A DNA stretch of 64,000 nt from Asterias amurensis (taxonomy: Eukaryota; Echinodermata; Asteroidea; Forcipulatida; Asteriidae). The number at the start of each line of letters is the position of its first letter. Position 1 is the first letter of the stretch. This document shows positions 12,316-23,890 of the stretch, piece after piece. The translations under genes and the position numbers were made by a program. Below the pieces are notes generated by a model. The model was given only the letters and a program-made list of their open reading frames with translations, had not been told where the DNA came from and did no database searches. The stretch lies in contig NC_092662.1 in the NCBI RefSeq assembly GCF_032118995.1, forward strand, positions 15,947,701-16,011,700. The letters run 5' to 3'.

Positions 12316-12875
12316 TTAAGCAGCAATGTTGTTTTTAACTTATAGACAGCGCAGAGCATGAAACTTAAAACTTGACAATCTTTCTTCAGTTGTCTCATCT
12401 GAGTTTGTGGACTTATCCTATACTTATACTTCAACGCTAACCATAGAACCGTACAACACCTATAGGCGTCTTAAGTTACATCCTCTCTGGTGACTTTCCC
12501 CTTGATCCATCTTCTCGACAATGCCAATGAATCCACTGAAAGCTTCAAGCCATAGATCAGGGGTTAGTGCGAACAGGAGTCAGATAAATAGTATATGAGT
12601 ACAATCTGCTTAATATAGCCCCTGACGCAGCGCTTCGCTAAGCATCTCAGATCAAGTCTTTATGCCCGATCAAACTCCAGGGAGCAACTTCCGTTGAATT
12701 GGCGTCTTCAGTGACGCAAGGTAAATTTTGACGTGGAAATATGAGCGCGTAGTTTGTTCGTGTGGCGATCCAAAAGAAAGAAAAAAGGCCGACTGTAAGA
12801 ATAACTTTGTATTAAGTATTGTTTAGAACAGGTTCTCATCTGGCTTTTGGAGTTACTTGCTTCAGCTAACTTTAA

Positions 12876-13223
12876 AGGCAGTGGACACTACTCAAAATAG
12901 TTGTTAGCGTAAAACCTTACTTGGTAATGAACAATGGAGAGCTGTTGATGGTATGACACATTACAAGAAACGGCTCCCTCTGAAGTAACGTATAGTTTTT
13001 GAGAAGGAAGTAACTTCTCATTAAAATAATAAAAGACTTAAGCTTAAGCCTTTTGTTATGCATCTGAAAGCACACACAGGGTGTTTTTTCCTTAAATTAT
13101 TCTCTTGCAAGTTCGATGACCAACCCAAAATGTTTACAGATTTGTTATGTTATGCATATGTTGGGATACACCAAGTGTGCACACTGGTCTTTTGCAATTA
13201 CGAAACGTGTTCTCACAGTGCCT
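12876..13223 (-). mobile_element. family A MITE, full length, diverged
   Basis: TTAA 12872-12875, then AGGCAGTGGACACTACTC; right end TGTTCTCACAGTGCC. The central hairpin is replaced by AAGACTTAAGCTTAAG. Confidence 0.8.
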
Positions 13224-13663
13224 TTTATAAACTTAGTAATGTTTTTGATGTTATAAAGTATAAATATGTTGATGTTGTTATCCTGTGTTTTATTGCTTAC
13301 GGTTGTCGGCACCATGAAATAGTGATTCAGCGTACACAAGTCATAGTCTGGGACGAACTATTTGGTTATTACCCCCTTTATCTGACGGTCTTAATTGATT
13401 GGAATGGTCATGTTTGATTGTCATCTATCAAATATGACGCAGGTGTGCTATGCTTTATATGCATTTTTAAATTATGTCAACGAGATTTATGGTCATCAAC
13501 ATGTAATAAGCATACGGCTTTGAATGTCAAACAATGCTGGACATATTATTCTGCAAGATTGCAAGTCTTCGTGAAAAATGCAATCTTGACAACAAGGCAA
13601 ACTCGTCCAATAGTACTTTTATGTAAATTGGGTTTCTCTATAACAGTGTTCTCACCCTTTTAA

Positions 13664-14411
13664 GCCACATGATAAATTTGGTAATTGTCAAAGACCAGTC
13701 TTCTCACTTTGTGTATTTAATGAAATGCATGAAATAACAAGCTTGTGGAAATTAGACTCAATCGGTCATTGTTCATCAAAGTTGCAAGAAGATAATGAAA
13801 GAAAAACACCCTTGTCTCACAAATGTGTGTTTTTAAGATGCCTATAACTAAAGGCTTCGGGCCAAAGTCTTTTTATATTATTTGGGTTAGAAATGACCTC
13901 TTTCTCAAAAACTACGTTACTTCAGAGGGACCCGTTTCTCATAATGTTTTATACTATCAACATCTTTCCATTGCTCGTTACCAAGTAAGTTTTTATAACA
14001 GTTATTTTAAAGGCAGTGGACACTATGGGTAACTGTGAAGACTAGCCTTCACAGTTGGTGTATTTCAACATAAGCATAAAATAACAAACCTGTGAAAATT
14101 TGAGCCCAATCGGTCATCGAACTTGCGAGATAATAATGAAAGAAAAAACACCCTTGTCACACGAAGTTGTGTGCGTTTAGATGGTTGATTTCGAGACCTC
14201 AAGTTCTAAATCTGAGGTCTCGAAATCAAATTCGTGGAAAATTACTTCTTTCTCGAAAACTACGGCACTTCAGAGGGAGCCGTTTCTCACAATGTTTTAT
14301 ACCATCAACCTCTCCCCATTACTCGTCACCAAGAAAGGTTATATGCTTATTATGAGTAATTACCAATAGTGTCGACTGCCTTTAAGTAATTACCAGTAAC
14401 GTCCAGTGCCT
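13664..14411 (+). mobile_element. family A MITE interrupted by a second family A MITE
   Basis: Host copy 13664-14006 plus 14386-14411, ending CCAGTGCCT with TTAA at 14412-14415. Its right-end sequence GTAATTACCAGTAACGTCC is separated from the rest by the inserted copy at 14011-14381. Confidence 0.85.
14011..14381 (+). mobile_element. family A MITE nested inside another, TTAA duplicated
   Basis: The insertion is bounded by TTAA at 14007-14010 and 14382-14385. Ends are AGGCAGTGGACACTATGGG and GTCGACTGCCT. The central stem GATTTCGAGACCTCA / TGAGGTCTCGAAATC is perfect over 15 bp. Confidence 0.92.
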
Positions 14412-14530
14412 TTAACCGCGTTCTCTTATTCTCACCCCGACCTAGTTCAAGGAGTATTACATGAATGAGAGATTTTTATGATTTTTTTTGTGTGAAGTCA
14501 GTTGGGTATAGTCATCTGCACTTTGTAGAG

Positions 14531-14577
14531 ATGAGATTTAAAGGACAAACAACGCGTCATGTATCACCTTTAAATCT
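14531..14577. repeat. 12 bp perfect hairpin
   Basis: GAGATTTAAAGG and CCTTTAAATCTC around a 22-23 base loop. No promoter or gene is evident next to it. Confidence 0.6.
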
Positions 14578-15862
14578 CCCTTGCTATCTGCAGACTAAAT
14601 AGCCAGCAGTAAAAACACACTGTATAAAACAAGTTTTAAATAACCGCCTTCACTCACTGTAGTCTCTGTTTCTCTGTATTGATGAGCTAGTGGCTGTGTT
14701 TCCATGGTAACTGATATTGATCGTTCCCGATTTCTTTCGTCGTGTGTGTGATGTAATGTAGTGGTTGATGAAAATGTGTACGATGGTTCCCAGCAGCTAT
14801 AGGTAGTTGCTGGTATCCACAGTCGCTGGTTCTCAGCGAACATCATAACGTGAGCACTGCTTTAAAGTTAAGGTGTACCAAGGTTTTGGGAAACGTTCGA
14901 TTTAAAAAAAAAAATTATTGCACCTTGTTTCGCTTTGAATGGGCCGTGGTTTCAAAAAAAGTCACTGTGACTTTCCATAAATCGTTTCATTTGTTGTGCG
15001 GACTAATTAAACAAGATACATTTAATCGTCTTAAATCTTTTTCGAAACGTTCGCGTGAGTCTTTTGACATCCCTAAACAAAACGAAACAAAACGAAGAAA
15101 AAACACATTTTCGGTCGAGGATTGCCGCGTTTTAAGTGAAAGCCTTTTCGAAATCAATAGAAACCAGACTTCGTCCCCCACCACCACACATTAACGCTTA
15201 ATGGTACGAAGAAGTTCAAAACTGAATAATATGATCAAAGTCCAAGTCAAGAAATGAAGCATCAATTGTGATCAATGAGGTCAAAATAACAAACGCTTGT
15301 ACATGACGTCATATGAGAAGGGCGCCCTCGACGTGAGGTTAAAAGAAGGTTGCTCATGTGCCTATCCTCGACGCTGCGTGTCAGAGATGTGTGTGTTTTT
15401 CATTATGTTTTACCTCTAAGATAGAGGCGTAATGAGGTCAGTGTGTACAAGGTCCATAAAAACGTGAGATGCCATTCTCTTTGGTATTTCATCTGACATT
15501 ACTCGTCTATGATCACAGATTTACAGAAAACATACACGGTCTAATGATTATGTAGTAGAAAACATCCCTTGAAATGTTTCTGTCTAAAACGTCATTTTCT
15601 CGTAACCATGATGGCCGATCGACCCCAAGCTTCTACAAGTATGTCAGTTTATGGTGGATAAACATAAACTGCTTGCAGTGCCAGCAACTGTTTTATTAGC
15701 AAAAACAAATTCTGTGTTGTGCCTTTATGTTGTCTTTCGGCTACTTTCAATTAGGGGTTTTTTGTACCTAAGGATACAAAATATTGTAAGATTTCTGTTA
15801 TGGAAATGATTTTGGTGTTACGCAAGTCTGCTGAATATATTAATTGAATGATTTTGTATGGG

Positions 15863-15892
15863 TTTTTTTGTGGGGGGAGGGGGGGGGGGTGA
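15863..15892 (+). repeat. G-rich homopolymer tract
   Basis: An almost unbroken run of about 25 G after a T-rich segment; similar tracts occur at 20897, 23962, 59820 and 61505. Confidence 0.8.
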
Positions 15893-16449
15893 ACAAAGAA
15901 TTGACTTTCAACCCCAAAAATCATTTCAAAATTTACCCAGTCAGTTTCCCTTTTGGTTTATACAAATACATTAATTAAAATGGAATTACGCCTCATTTGT
16001 GCGAGTGTTCAGCAATTTCCTTTTGTTAATTCTATATATAGAGGGTTGCCCTCTGTAAACGCGGAACAATCAACACACGATCGATGGCGGCCATTTTAAA
16101 GCTGGTCGTCTTAGCAACCATAGAATCAAGACAATTGGTGCATGATTAATCGGATTGTGCAGTTTCTGTTGTAGAGGGTTCTGCCTTTTTTTCTCTGCTC
16201 CACCTTGAACATCACACAGTTGAGTTGAACAGAAAGACAACTGGAAATAAAATGATATGCGAAGAAAGAAAAAAACATGGACATCCCTCTAAAGCTGAGT
16301 GCTCGTCAAACGACTCTCAGAATCAAATATATTAAATATTAATATTAGAGGTGCGGTTTCCGTGAATTTGTTGTCACACTTCAACCTAGTTTTCGCGAAA
16401 CATTCAATCTCAGATATTTTTAGCAATAAACTATTATTTTTATTTATTT

Positions 16450-16645
16450 TGGTTTAACCCATATTCACCCCTCACCGATGTGTGTTAGCTCTGAATACTC
16501 AGTTTTTTTCCCCGAGTTTTGTGAAGAAGAAGAAAAAACAGGCATGTTTCTCGCGTGGGATTCGAACCCATGATCTATGGCCGGTCAAGAGCAGATGTCT
16601 TACCAACTAGACCACCGAGATTGCCCGGTACAGCTATCGTTGCGG
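16450..16645 (-). repeat. tRNA-derived SINE, second family
   Basis: On the minus strand, GGTGGTCTAGTTGGTAAGAC (A-box region) and ATGGGTTCGAATCCCAC (B box), then a body with ACTCGGGGAAAAAAACTGAG and GCTAACACACATCGGTGAGG. The acceptor stem does not pair, so this is not a functional tRNA. The same body is at 23735-23890 on the plus strand. Confidence 0.72.
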
Positions 16646-16649
16646 TGCC

Positions 16650-17600
16650 CGCAGCTAAAATATAGGGTTCGAGCTGCCACTGCACCGCAACGATTTCAAA
16701 GATGTTAAAATTGCATCTTTATCCTTTACGTAAATTGAACATCTATTAAAACAACAAATGCTATTTTAATAGATGTGAATAATATATAATATTAGATGTA
16801 TAATATTATTATAGCCTTCTATTCTTATTCTAATCTCTTTATCAAGTTATGTATTCAACCTTCTTTAATCCACATTGTTTATTATCAAACTCATTAAATT
16901 AAACGGTGAAAATTTTCAATCGTCGCATTTGGGATTTATAAGAAGATTATGAGTTGATTGGGGTCAGTATACTTTCTTATAATATTTACTGATTTGAAGA
17001 CGGGGGCCGTGAGCGAGCATTGATAAGGGATCGAGGGTGGCCACCTCCAGTCATTCTCAAGGCAGCTCAATGAGGCATCAACCTCTTTCACGCATGATGC
17101 ACAGTCGAATCAGAGACCACGTGAAGGCCCCTGGCTTTCATAATATAAACAGCCTTCTAAAACACATCCCTCGATGGGAGCCATACATCACCTTGTTGCT
17201 GTGGCAACCGTAGTGTTTACGATGGCCGTGTGGATTTCATTTTATAGAAATAAAGATGAGGGGAGGTGGACAAACAAAGTTCAACGGTGCTGTATAACAT
17301 GTCAGGGTTGTATAGCTATGGCCCTATAAAAAAATTGTTAGCGTCGTGCCTTTCTGAAAACAAGAAGGAGGCTTTTTCAAAGTGCCGCCCGACACATCTT
17401 TTAGGAAAACCGACTGGGCCTTTTGTATAAAACAAATTGTGAAAATGTATTCTTTTTGTGCTAAAAAATGTGTATTGAAAATCATTCCTTTTTTTAAAGG
17501 AGCTGGAGGCCTTTAAACAGAATGCGGTAGGAGATGATGAACAGTTTTTGTGTTCGTGTTAATCTTTGTGTTTTTTCCAACGATTTGATATCTGCCTTGA
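16650..17600. other. no gene seen
   Basis: AT-rich, with ATATTAGATGTATAATATTA near 16790. No exon or element supported. Confidence 0.45.
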
Positions 17601-17601
17601 T

Positions 17602-17712
17602 CCAGTGAACTCCTGTGAATTCCTGTGAATTCCAGTGAATTCCATTGAATTCCTGTGAATTCCTTTGAATTCCTTTGAATTCCTTTGAATTCATGTGAAT
17701 TCCTTTGAATTC
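17602..17712 (+). repeat. 10 bp minisatellite of GAATTCCTTT
   Basis: About eleven tandem units, GAATTC followed by CTGT, CAGT, CATT, CTTT or ATGT. Every unit but the first carries GAATTC. Open frames across it are repetitive and not genes. Confidence 0.93.
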
Positions 17713-18129
17713 GGGGATATAATTCGCACAAGTAGAGTCCAATCAATACAGGGATCTCTACTTGACTATGTACCTGTACATCACAAGGTTGACGTCTTTC
17801 ATTGTGTTCACACCTTCAGCTGGCTCGTTTCCATGACAACCACTGCCTGCCCTGTTTCTGCACCAATTGTCACTGGCACATACTATAAGAATCAACGAAT
17901 TGGAATTCAATTTGTGCCTTGAGTAATTTATCATCTATTTTCCCGAAGTGTCCAGTGGTACAGCAAGACTCAACATTCAAATCGTCTATACGTCATCACT
18001 TTGCTCTAACTTATCAATTCAAATTCATCTTGAAAGCCAATTTATGCATTTGTTTTTTTGAGCCGTTCGATTGTTTTAATTCTATATAAATGAAGATGTA
18101 TCCCCCCCCCCCAATAACCTGTGAATTTG

Positions 18130-18350
18130 CATTTCAAAGGGGGACTGGAGTATGTCCATAGATGAAGTAGACCTCATGCATTGACGTCATCCAGCCGGCA
18201 TCTTGGAGGAAAAACGGTGACGAAACAATCGAGACGCACAGATTTGTACGCGCGGCGCACAGTATTGGCCAATTAACAACTTCCTTTTGACCTCTAGGTG
18301 AGGGCGCTGTACTGAAATGACGTAATGTGCATCCATCAGGTCTATAAACC
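18130..18350. mobile_element. possible MITE with imperfect ends
   Basis: TAGACCTCATGCATTGACGT at the left resembles the complement of ACGTAATGTGCATCCATCAGGTCTA at the right, enclosing a GC-richer core (CGCGCGGCGC). Pairing is imperfect and no target duplication is clear. Confidence 0.35.
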
Positions 18351-18379
18351 TTAACTGGAATACACAATCTGAGCTGCAT

Positions 18380-18545
18380 AGCTTCTCAGATTCAATTGGT
18401 GTGCATGGAAAAGATGTTTTGTGTATACATAACCACATTATTTAGAAGTGAAATGTTTCTCAGAATGCTTTCTATACCGCAAAACTGATGCAGGCCTTAA
18501 CCCAAAGTTTGTATTGCCACTAATTTTAAGACCGATAACCAATTC
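18380..18545. repeat. dispersed repeat E, third copy
   Basis: CTTCTCAGATTCAATTGG, CATAACCACATTATTTAG, GAAGTGAAATG and TTTTAAGACCGATAACC follow the same order as 3950-4145. Confidence 0.5.
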
Positions 18546-19116
18546 AACTTCTCAATCTCAAAATAACTCAGAAAACTAAACGGAATTTAAGTATATGGCC
18601 CTGTGATTGACGGATAATTCACTGTTTCGTTCAAGTAGAATCATCCAAGATTATCCCAATTTGAAATGTGCTTTTCTTATCAACAGAAGTCATTGAAGTG
18701 GTTATTCCTCGCTCATCTCATGTGATCTTCACCCTCTAGTCGTGCATCATCTGACATCCTAAAATCACCCGCCAGCCTACTTATGAACTAGTCTTCCCTC
18801 AAACCCAGATGAGATGTCCATTGCGTTCTACAGGTGAGATCAATCAAGTATAGTGGACAACCATTATGACTTCGGCTTTTTATTAATTTGTGTTTGGCCC
18901 GACAGGAGAAGGGTTGATGTTTAATGAGTTTCAATTCATTATCGAAATCATTTAGGTGGAAAGGAGTATGCGGGATTTATAATTATTTTCCGGTAGGGTG
19001 AACCGAATGCTGGTGGGGGACTGCCTTTGTTTTAAACAGAGTGCAGTTGGGGTACAATATCACCTCGGTGTTTGTTGTTCCCAGAGGCAAAAACACTGTC
19101 ATGACAAAGCCATTAA

Positions 19117-19544
19117 AGGGAAGGTACATCTACTCCAAAAAGGTATGACCATAAAACAAGATTTACTCGGTTTAAGGAGCCATGGAGAGATGTTCCCATT
19201 ACAAAGTATTATTAGAAATGACCCTCTTTGAAGTAATGTAGATTTAAAGAAAGAGGTAAATCTGAGAAAGGCTTCAGGCATGAAGCCTTTCTTAGATATC
19301 TGAAAGCCACCAATTGTTTGCATATTATGGGTGTTTTTCTTTCATTATGTCCTTTCTTAGATATCTGAAAGCTACCAATTTTTTGCATATTATGGGTGTT
19401 TTTCTGTCATTATGTCTGTCATTATGTCTTCTTGCAATTCCCATGCAATAACTGAGCCCAAGTTTTCACAGGTTTGTTATTTTATGTTGGGATACACCAA
19501 GTCAGGATACTGGTCTCTGACAAATGCCAAATGTATAAAATGCC
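19117..19544 (-). mobile_element. old family A MITE with an internal duplication
   Basis: TTAA at 19113-19116 and 19545-19548. The segment CTTTCTTAGATATCTGAAAG through GGGTGTTTTTC occurs twice (19287 and 19350), a 63 bp tandem duplication. The ends are worn (AGGGAAGG, AAATGCC). Confidence 0.7.
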
Positions 19545-20699
19545 TTAAAAGGTAGCTGTTTTAAACTGGTTTAGAGAATTCCACGAAGACTTGAACGACT
19601 TTGTCAAGATTTAAGGTCCGATTGTTTCGCCGGTTGGCCCGAAAATTTTCAAATTAAATTTTAACAGCTATTTTGAAATATTTATTCGAAAGAGTAATAA
19701 TTTTCGATCATTAGTGGTAGAATTAAAAACTAAAAATTAATATTGTCGGAATCCAGACATTATCTCAAGACAATCAGCCATGTACGAACAATTTGCATGT
19801 TACTATTTTGTGCATAGTCCGTGTGCGAACGATTGTGTATTAAGCAGCATTACATGTCAACATTAATTCGCTCGGAGAAAAGAAGATGCAAAAAAAAGAG
19901 GCGTTTTCTGCAAAAATTTTGACTTAGCAATTTTAAAACGTATACCGTATATGAACTGTTTTGAATGCAACAGTTTGATGTTTCACAGTCACCTGCTGCT
20001 CATTGGTTTCCCAAATCACCTGATTTGGTAACCTCGTAAAAAAAACAATCTTTAAGTTATTGATTTTCCCAAAGAAATGAAAATTACAAAACATAGAGCT
20101 ACATACAGCTGCAAAAAAATTGATTGCTAACAAAATAATTTTTTCTTACCTGAATATGTGAGCAGTAACTGATGAGGAAAAACTAGACATCAAGTGCTTC
20201 TTGAAACATCCAGTGAACTTGTGTATTGTAATCCAGTCTTATGCGTTTATGATGTAGCATTTGCAAGCAAGACTTCTTCGTGCATATGGGTAGAGCTCAG
20301 TCAAAGCACATCGAGTCATTTTTATATGGTCTTATGGTATCACCAATTACTCCACAGTGTTATGCAGAAGATTGTACAGTAGGAAAACCTCTACATGGTT
20401 TGTGCGTGTGTTACCATTAGTGACAACCTCACTGTTACTGTTGCGAGCCCTATACACACCACTGCATGCAGCATGAAAGAGTGCTGCATGACTCTGATTG
20501 TCTCTGATTGTCTATAATTTCACTCATCAATGCCGACGGTGAGTTAAAGGGTTTTGATACCTTCTGTAGCTCAAGGTTTTTTTTCAGCTATGACATGAAT
20601 CCCCTATAAATGGATGTGTTATGCCTCTTCCCAGGTTTATATTTTGCATTATATATATTTTCTTTTTTTTCTTTTTTTTTTGGGGGGGAGTGGTGATAT

Positions 20700-20818
20700 A
20701 TACCCTCTTTATCAAAAACTACGTTACTTCAGATGGAGCTGTTCTCACAATGTTGTATACTATCAACAGCTCCCCATTACTCGTTGCCAAGTAAGTTGTT
20801 CTGACAATTAACTTGCAG
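20700..20818 (+). mobile_element. family A MITE fragment (right third)
   Basis: TATCAAAAACTACGTTACTT, ATGGAGCTGTTCTCACAATG and CCCCATTACTCGTTGCCAAG follow family A order. The left two thirds and the terminus are missing. Confidence 0.7.
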
Positions 20819-21172
20819 AGTATTAACTACCCTGCATTTAATGGTGAGTCTAAGTATTGTCGTTTTTTATTGGTTTTTTGTTTTTGTTTGTTTGGTTTTT
20901 TTTTTGGGGGGGGGGGGGTTAGAATCGGGCCCAAGACTTCTAGGAAATCGTACCCGTTGCTTTTTCAACAAAGGTAAATTCTGTAAAGAAGAAATTAGGT
21001 TTAGTCAATAACAAAAAAATGTGTTGGAAAAATAATTTATCTGAAAATATATTTAGGTCAGGTGCGTTTTGCCGATCAATGTCTGTCTGCTCCATTAGCA
21101 CGGAGTATCTCAGACACAATCTGCTGACAGGAATCATTATCCAGACATAGTAAACACACTTATAGACTAATG

Positions 21173-21371
21173 ATCTGAGGTCTCGAAATCAACCATCTAA
21201 AAGCACACAACTTCGTGTGACAAGGGTGTTTTTTTCTTTCATAGTTATCTCGCAACTTATAGACGACCAATTGAGTTCAAATTTTCACAGAATGTTATTT
21301 TATGCATATGTTGAGATACACCAAGTGAGAAGACTGGTCTTTGACAATTACCAATAATGTCCACTGTCTTT
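21173..21371 (-). mobile_element. family A MITE fragment
   Basis: Starts inside the central hairpin (TGAGGTCTCGAAATC) and runs to TAATGTCCACTGTCT. The other half is absent. Confidence 0.75.
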
Positions 21372-21892
21372 ATAAGCAGTCTGTTCAGTATTTTTAATCC
21401 ATTTGCGTTGTCGTTAAGGATAAGTTCTGAGCTAGAAAACACAATTTTGCGAGATTGTAAACTCATTTTACCAAAAGGTCATTCGCTAATGAGAGTGTTG
21501 TACTAAAATAGAACTGCTTTGTTGATGTCATTTCTACCCAGCTGTGCGAACGTGGTTACAACAGTAATGAGAATAATCCAAAATAGCTCACTCAACCTCA
21601 AGAAAATTACACAACCTTACCCATTGGGAAAAAATAGATTTTAAGTCATTATCTCAGCGGGGAAGATTTCTTCTAAAATTATCTTTTGCCAATTAGTTTT
21701 GGTTGTCCAAGGCCCTTTTCGAAAGCACAGCTTCGGCTCAAGACTCGGCTTCAGGCTCCTCTAGTCTGACGCCCTGAACGCAAAGCATGCATAACATTGT
21801 GAGAACAACCGCGGGGCCAAGCTAGCACGAACCGAATCTGGAGGCAAGGCCGTAGCCTGAACATCTGATGTCACACTTCGTGAATAACACCA

Positions 21893-22401
21893 GAGACCGG
21901 TGTCGCATGCAATTATGTCCCTCTATGCAATACTATCCGGAGGACATTATTGCATATACAATAATGTCTACTATTGCATATGCAATAATGTCTGCCGGAC
22001 GGTTTTGCAAATGCATTCGTGTCCGCCCGGCCGGACGCTGCTGCATAATGCAATTGTGTCCGCCCGTGCAAAACCGTCCTTGCAGTAAATTAAACGCCCT
22101 TGGTCGACGGAACACGTTCGCCATTTTTTGTACAAGCTAAGTGCATGTCATGAATGACATAGGAAATGTTCGGCCGTTGGGTATTCGCTGCAATCATAAA
22201 ATACGTGAATATTCATGCTGCATAAAAATTATACGTAGGTTCAGTGCATGCACGCTCGCTTACGCGCGCACATAAACATGTACATGTACAGTCATGTCCA
22301 CCGGAGGGTTTTTGTATAGCCCGGACACGATTGAATATGCAGAAAGTGTCCGGAGCGGACAGTATTGCATGGCGGACACAATTGCATCTGACACCGGCCT
22401 C
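21893..22401. mobile_element. non-autonomous element with 40 bp inverted ends and subterminal repeats
   Basis: GAGACCGGTGTCGCATGCAA at the left pairs with TTGCATCTGACACCGGCCTC at the right, and the pairing continues into TATGCAATAC / GTATTGCATGG. Inside are repeats of TGCAATAATGTC and GTCCGCC(C)GG in both orientations (21910-22080 and 22285-22390). No open frame of note. Confidence 0.8.
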
Positions 22402-22404
22402 AAA

Positions 22405-23575
22405 AATTGCAAAACCGGCGTGTAATTTGACCTCTCTTTTCACATAGAGAAGCGCTGTCAACTTCTGTTGCGGACGTGACAGCAGTGACTATTTGGGCAT
22501 ATAGTCACTGCACGTTTATCAAACGATGATTGTATCCAATGGCATCAGTGGATCTGACAGTGGGGACCTGTCATAATCCTTGTGGATAAAGACAGGGGCC
22601 CAGTCTACCAATGCCGTGGCTTCGAAAAGGGCCTTAGATTTGCTGTCAACATTCGTAGTCACGAGAGGGCGGGGTTTATCTTTTGAACTGGTGCATATTT
22701 ATCTCCATCCAAACCAGACTGTTTTAAAGGCAAAGTCTGCTGTGCGGTTGTTTAATATCTTACGATTATTTTTAATAGTAGTAAATCTATTGCTCATAAA
22801 AATAATAATAGCAATGTCGCTTGGTTGGGTCTGTGAGGTCACATCATTTGCATTTGAACCACCAGAAAGAAGTTATTAGATTGATTGCTGTGTATAAGGT
22901 ATAGCTAAAGAGTCGAGATGGGGGGAAATGGAATTAGAATCTGTCTCCATGTACAGTATACTATCAATCATTACCCGTCAATCATTACCTCTGCATGTAC
23001 AGCTCACGGAATCTAGTTCTTGCAACGTGCGACCTTTTAGTGGCAAAACTCGAAATATGACAATTGATAAAGCAAGTACAGGGTTAGGGCATGCTTTATT
23101 CTCATCCATTAAACGTTGTATGCCTCTAAAACTTTGAAATGGAAAACAAACATCCTAAATTTACCGAGATATTAACTTGTCATTGTAAACAAAACAAAAC
23201 AAAAAAACATGAACAGGTTTGGTGTTGTCATTTACCCTTCGAGAAATAATATCTGCTAGGGTCGAACGTCAGGCCATTAACTTTGTTTTCATTTACACCA
23301 TGTTTCCTTTTGGTTGGTAAACATTTCGCAACATATTGTCGTATGATAAGAAACCAATATTTTTCGAGTAAGGCTATTTTTGTCATTGAAGACCCCCATG
23401 GCACTCACACGGTCCGGCTGAAACCACATCTCTGAACAAACACAGTCACAGTTTGATTTAATAATATACTAGCCCGAGTATGTTATAGCATGGATGAGGG
23501 AAATTCTCCATAGTAATTTCTTTTTTGGTTTGGGGAATATAATTATATTAAAAAGTGATCCCCAGTTACAGGTGT
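22405..23575. other. no gene seen
   Basis: The region after the 21.9 kb element. The 99-codon frame at 22580 has no recognised domain and no coding signature. Confidence 0.45.
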
Positions 23576-23579
23576 GAAT

Positions 23580-23890
23580 CGCCCTTTATAGGTGGCCTAG
23601 TTCGTACCCGTCGATCTAAATTCCATACGAAGTGCATGACCGTGGTTTATCGTCAGCCCTGTGGCCTCGACTGAAATTTTAAAGTCGTATTTTGTTTCAA
23701 ACTGTTCTCCGGCTAGACGTGATATAAAACATAATAGTTTGGGGTTCGAATCCCAACCCGAGTTAAATGCCAGCGATTCTTTTTTACAGGACTCGGGAAA
23801 GTACTAAGTATACAGTGCTAACACACATCGGTGTAAGGGTTTACAACTTCCTTTGTTTGAACCCAAATAAACCCGATGCAAATTTAACAC
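23580..23890 (+). repeat. tRNA-derived SINE, plus-strand copy of the 16.5 kb family
   Basis: GGGGTTCGAATCCCAACCC (B box), GACTCGGGAAAGTACT and GCTAACACACATCGGTGTAA match the body at 16450-16645 in order. The head upstream contains GGTGGCCTAGTTCGTA but is interrupted. Confidence 0.6.

Larger units (their letters stand above)
14416..16445. other. no gene seen
   Basis: Contains the hairpin at 14531 and the G tract at 15863. The 114-codon frame at 14850-15194 has no recognised domain and reads through a poly(A) run, so it is not called. Confidence 0.5.

Noticed and set aside
14850..15194. 114-codon open frame
   Set aside because: No recognised domain, reads through an A-rich run, no splice or promoter context.
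16562..16630. tRNA gene on the minus strand at 16.6 kb
   Set aside because: A- and B-box-like segments are good, but the acceptor ends do not pair and the body downstream recurs at 23.7 kb, which fits a SINE.
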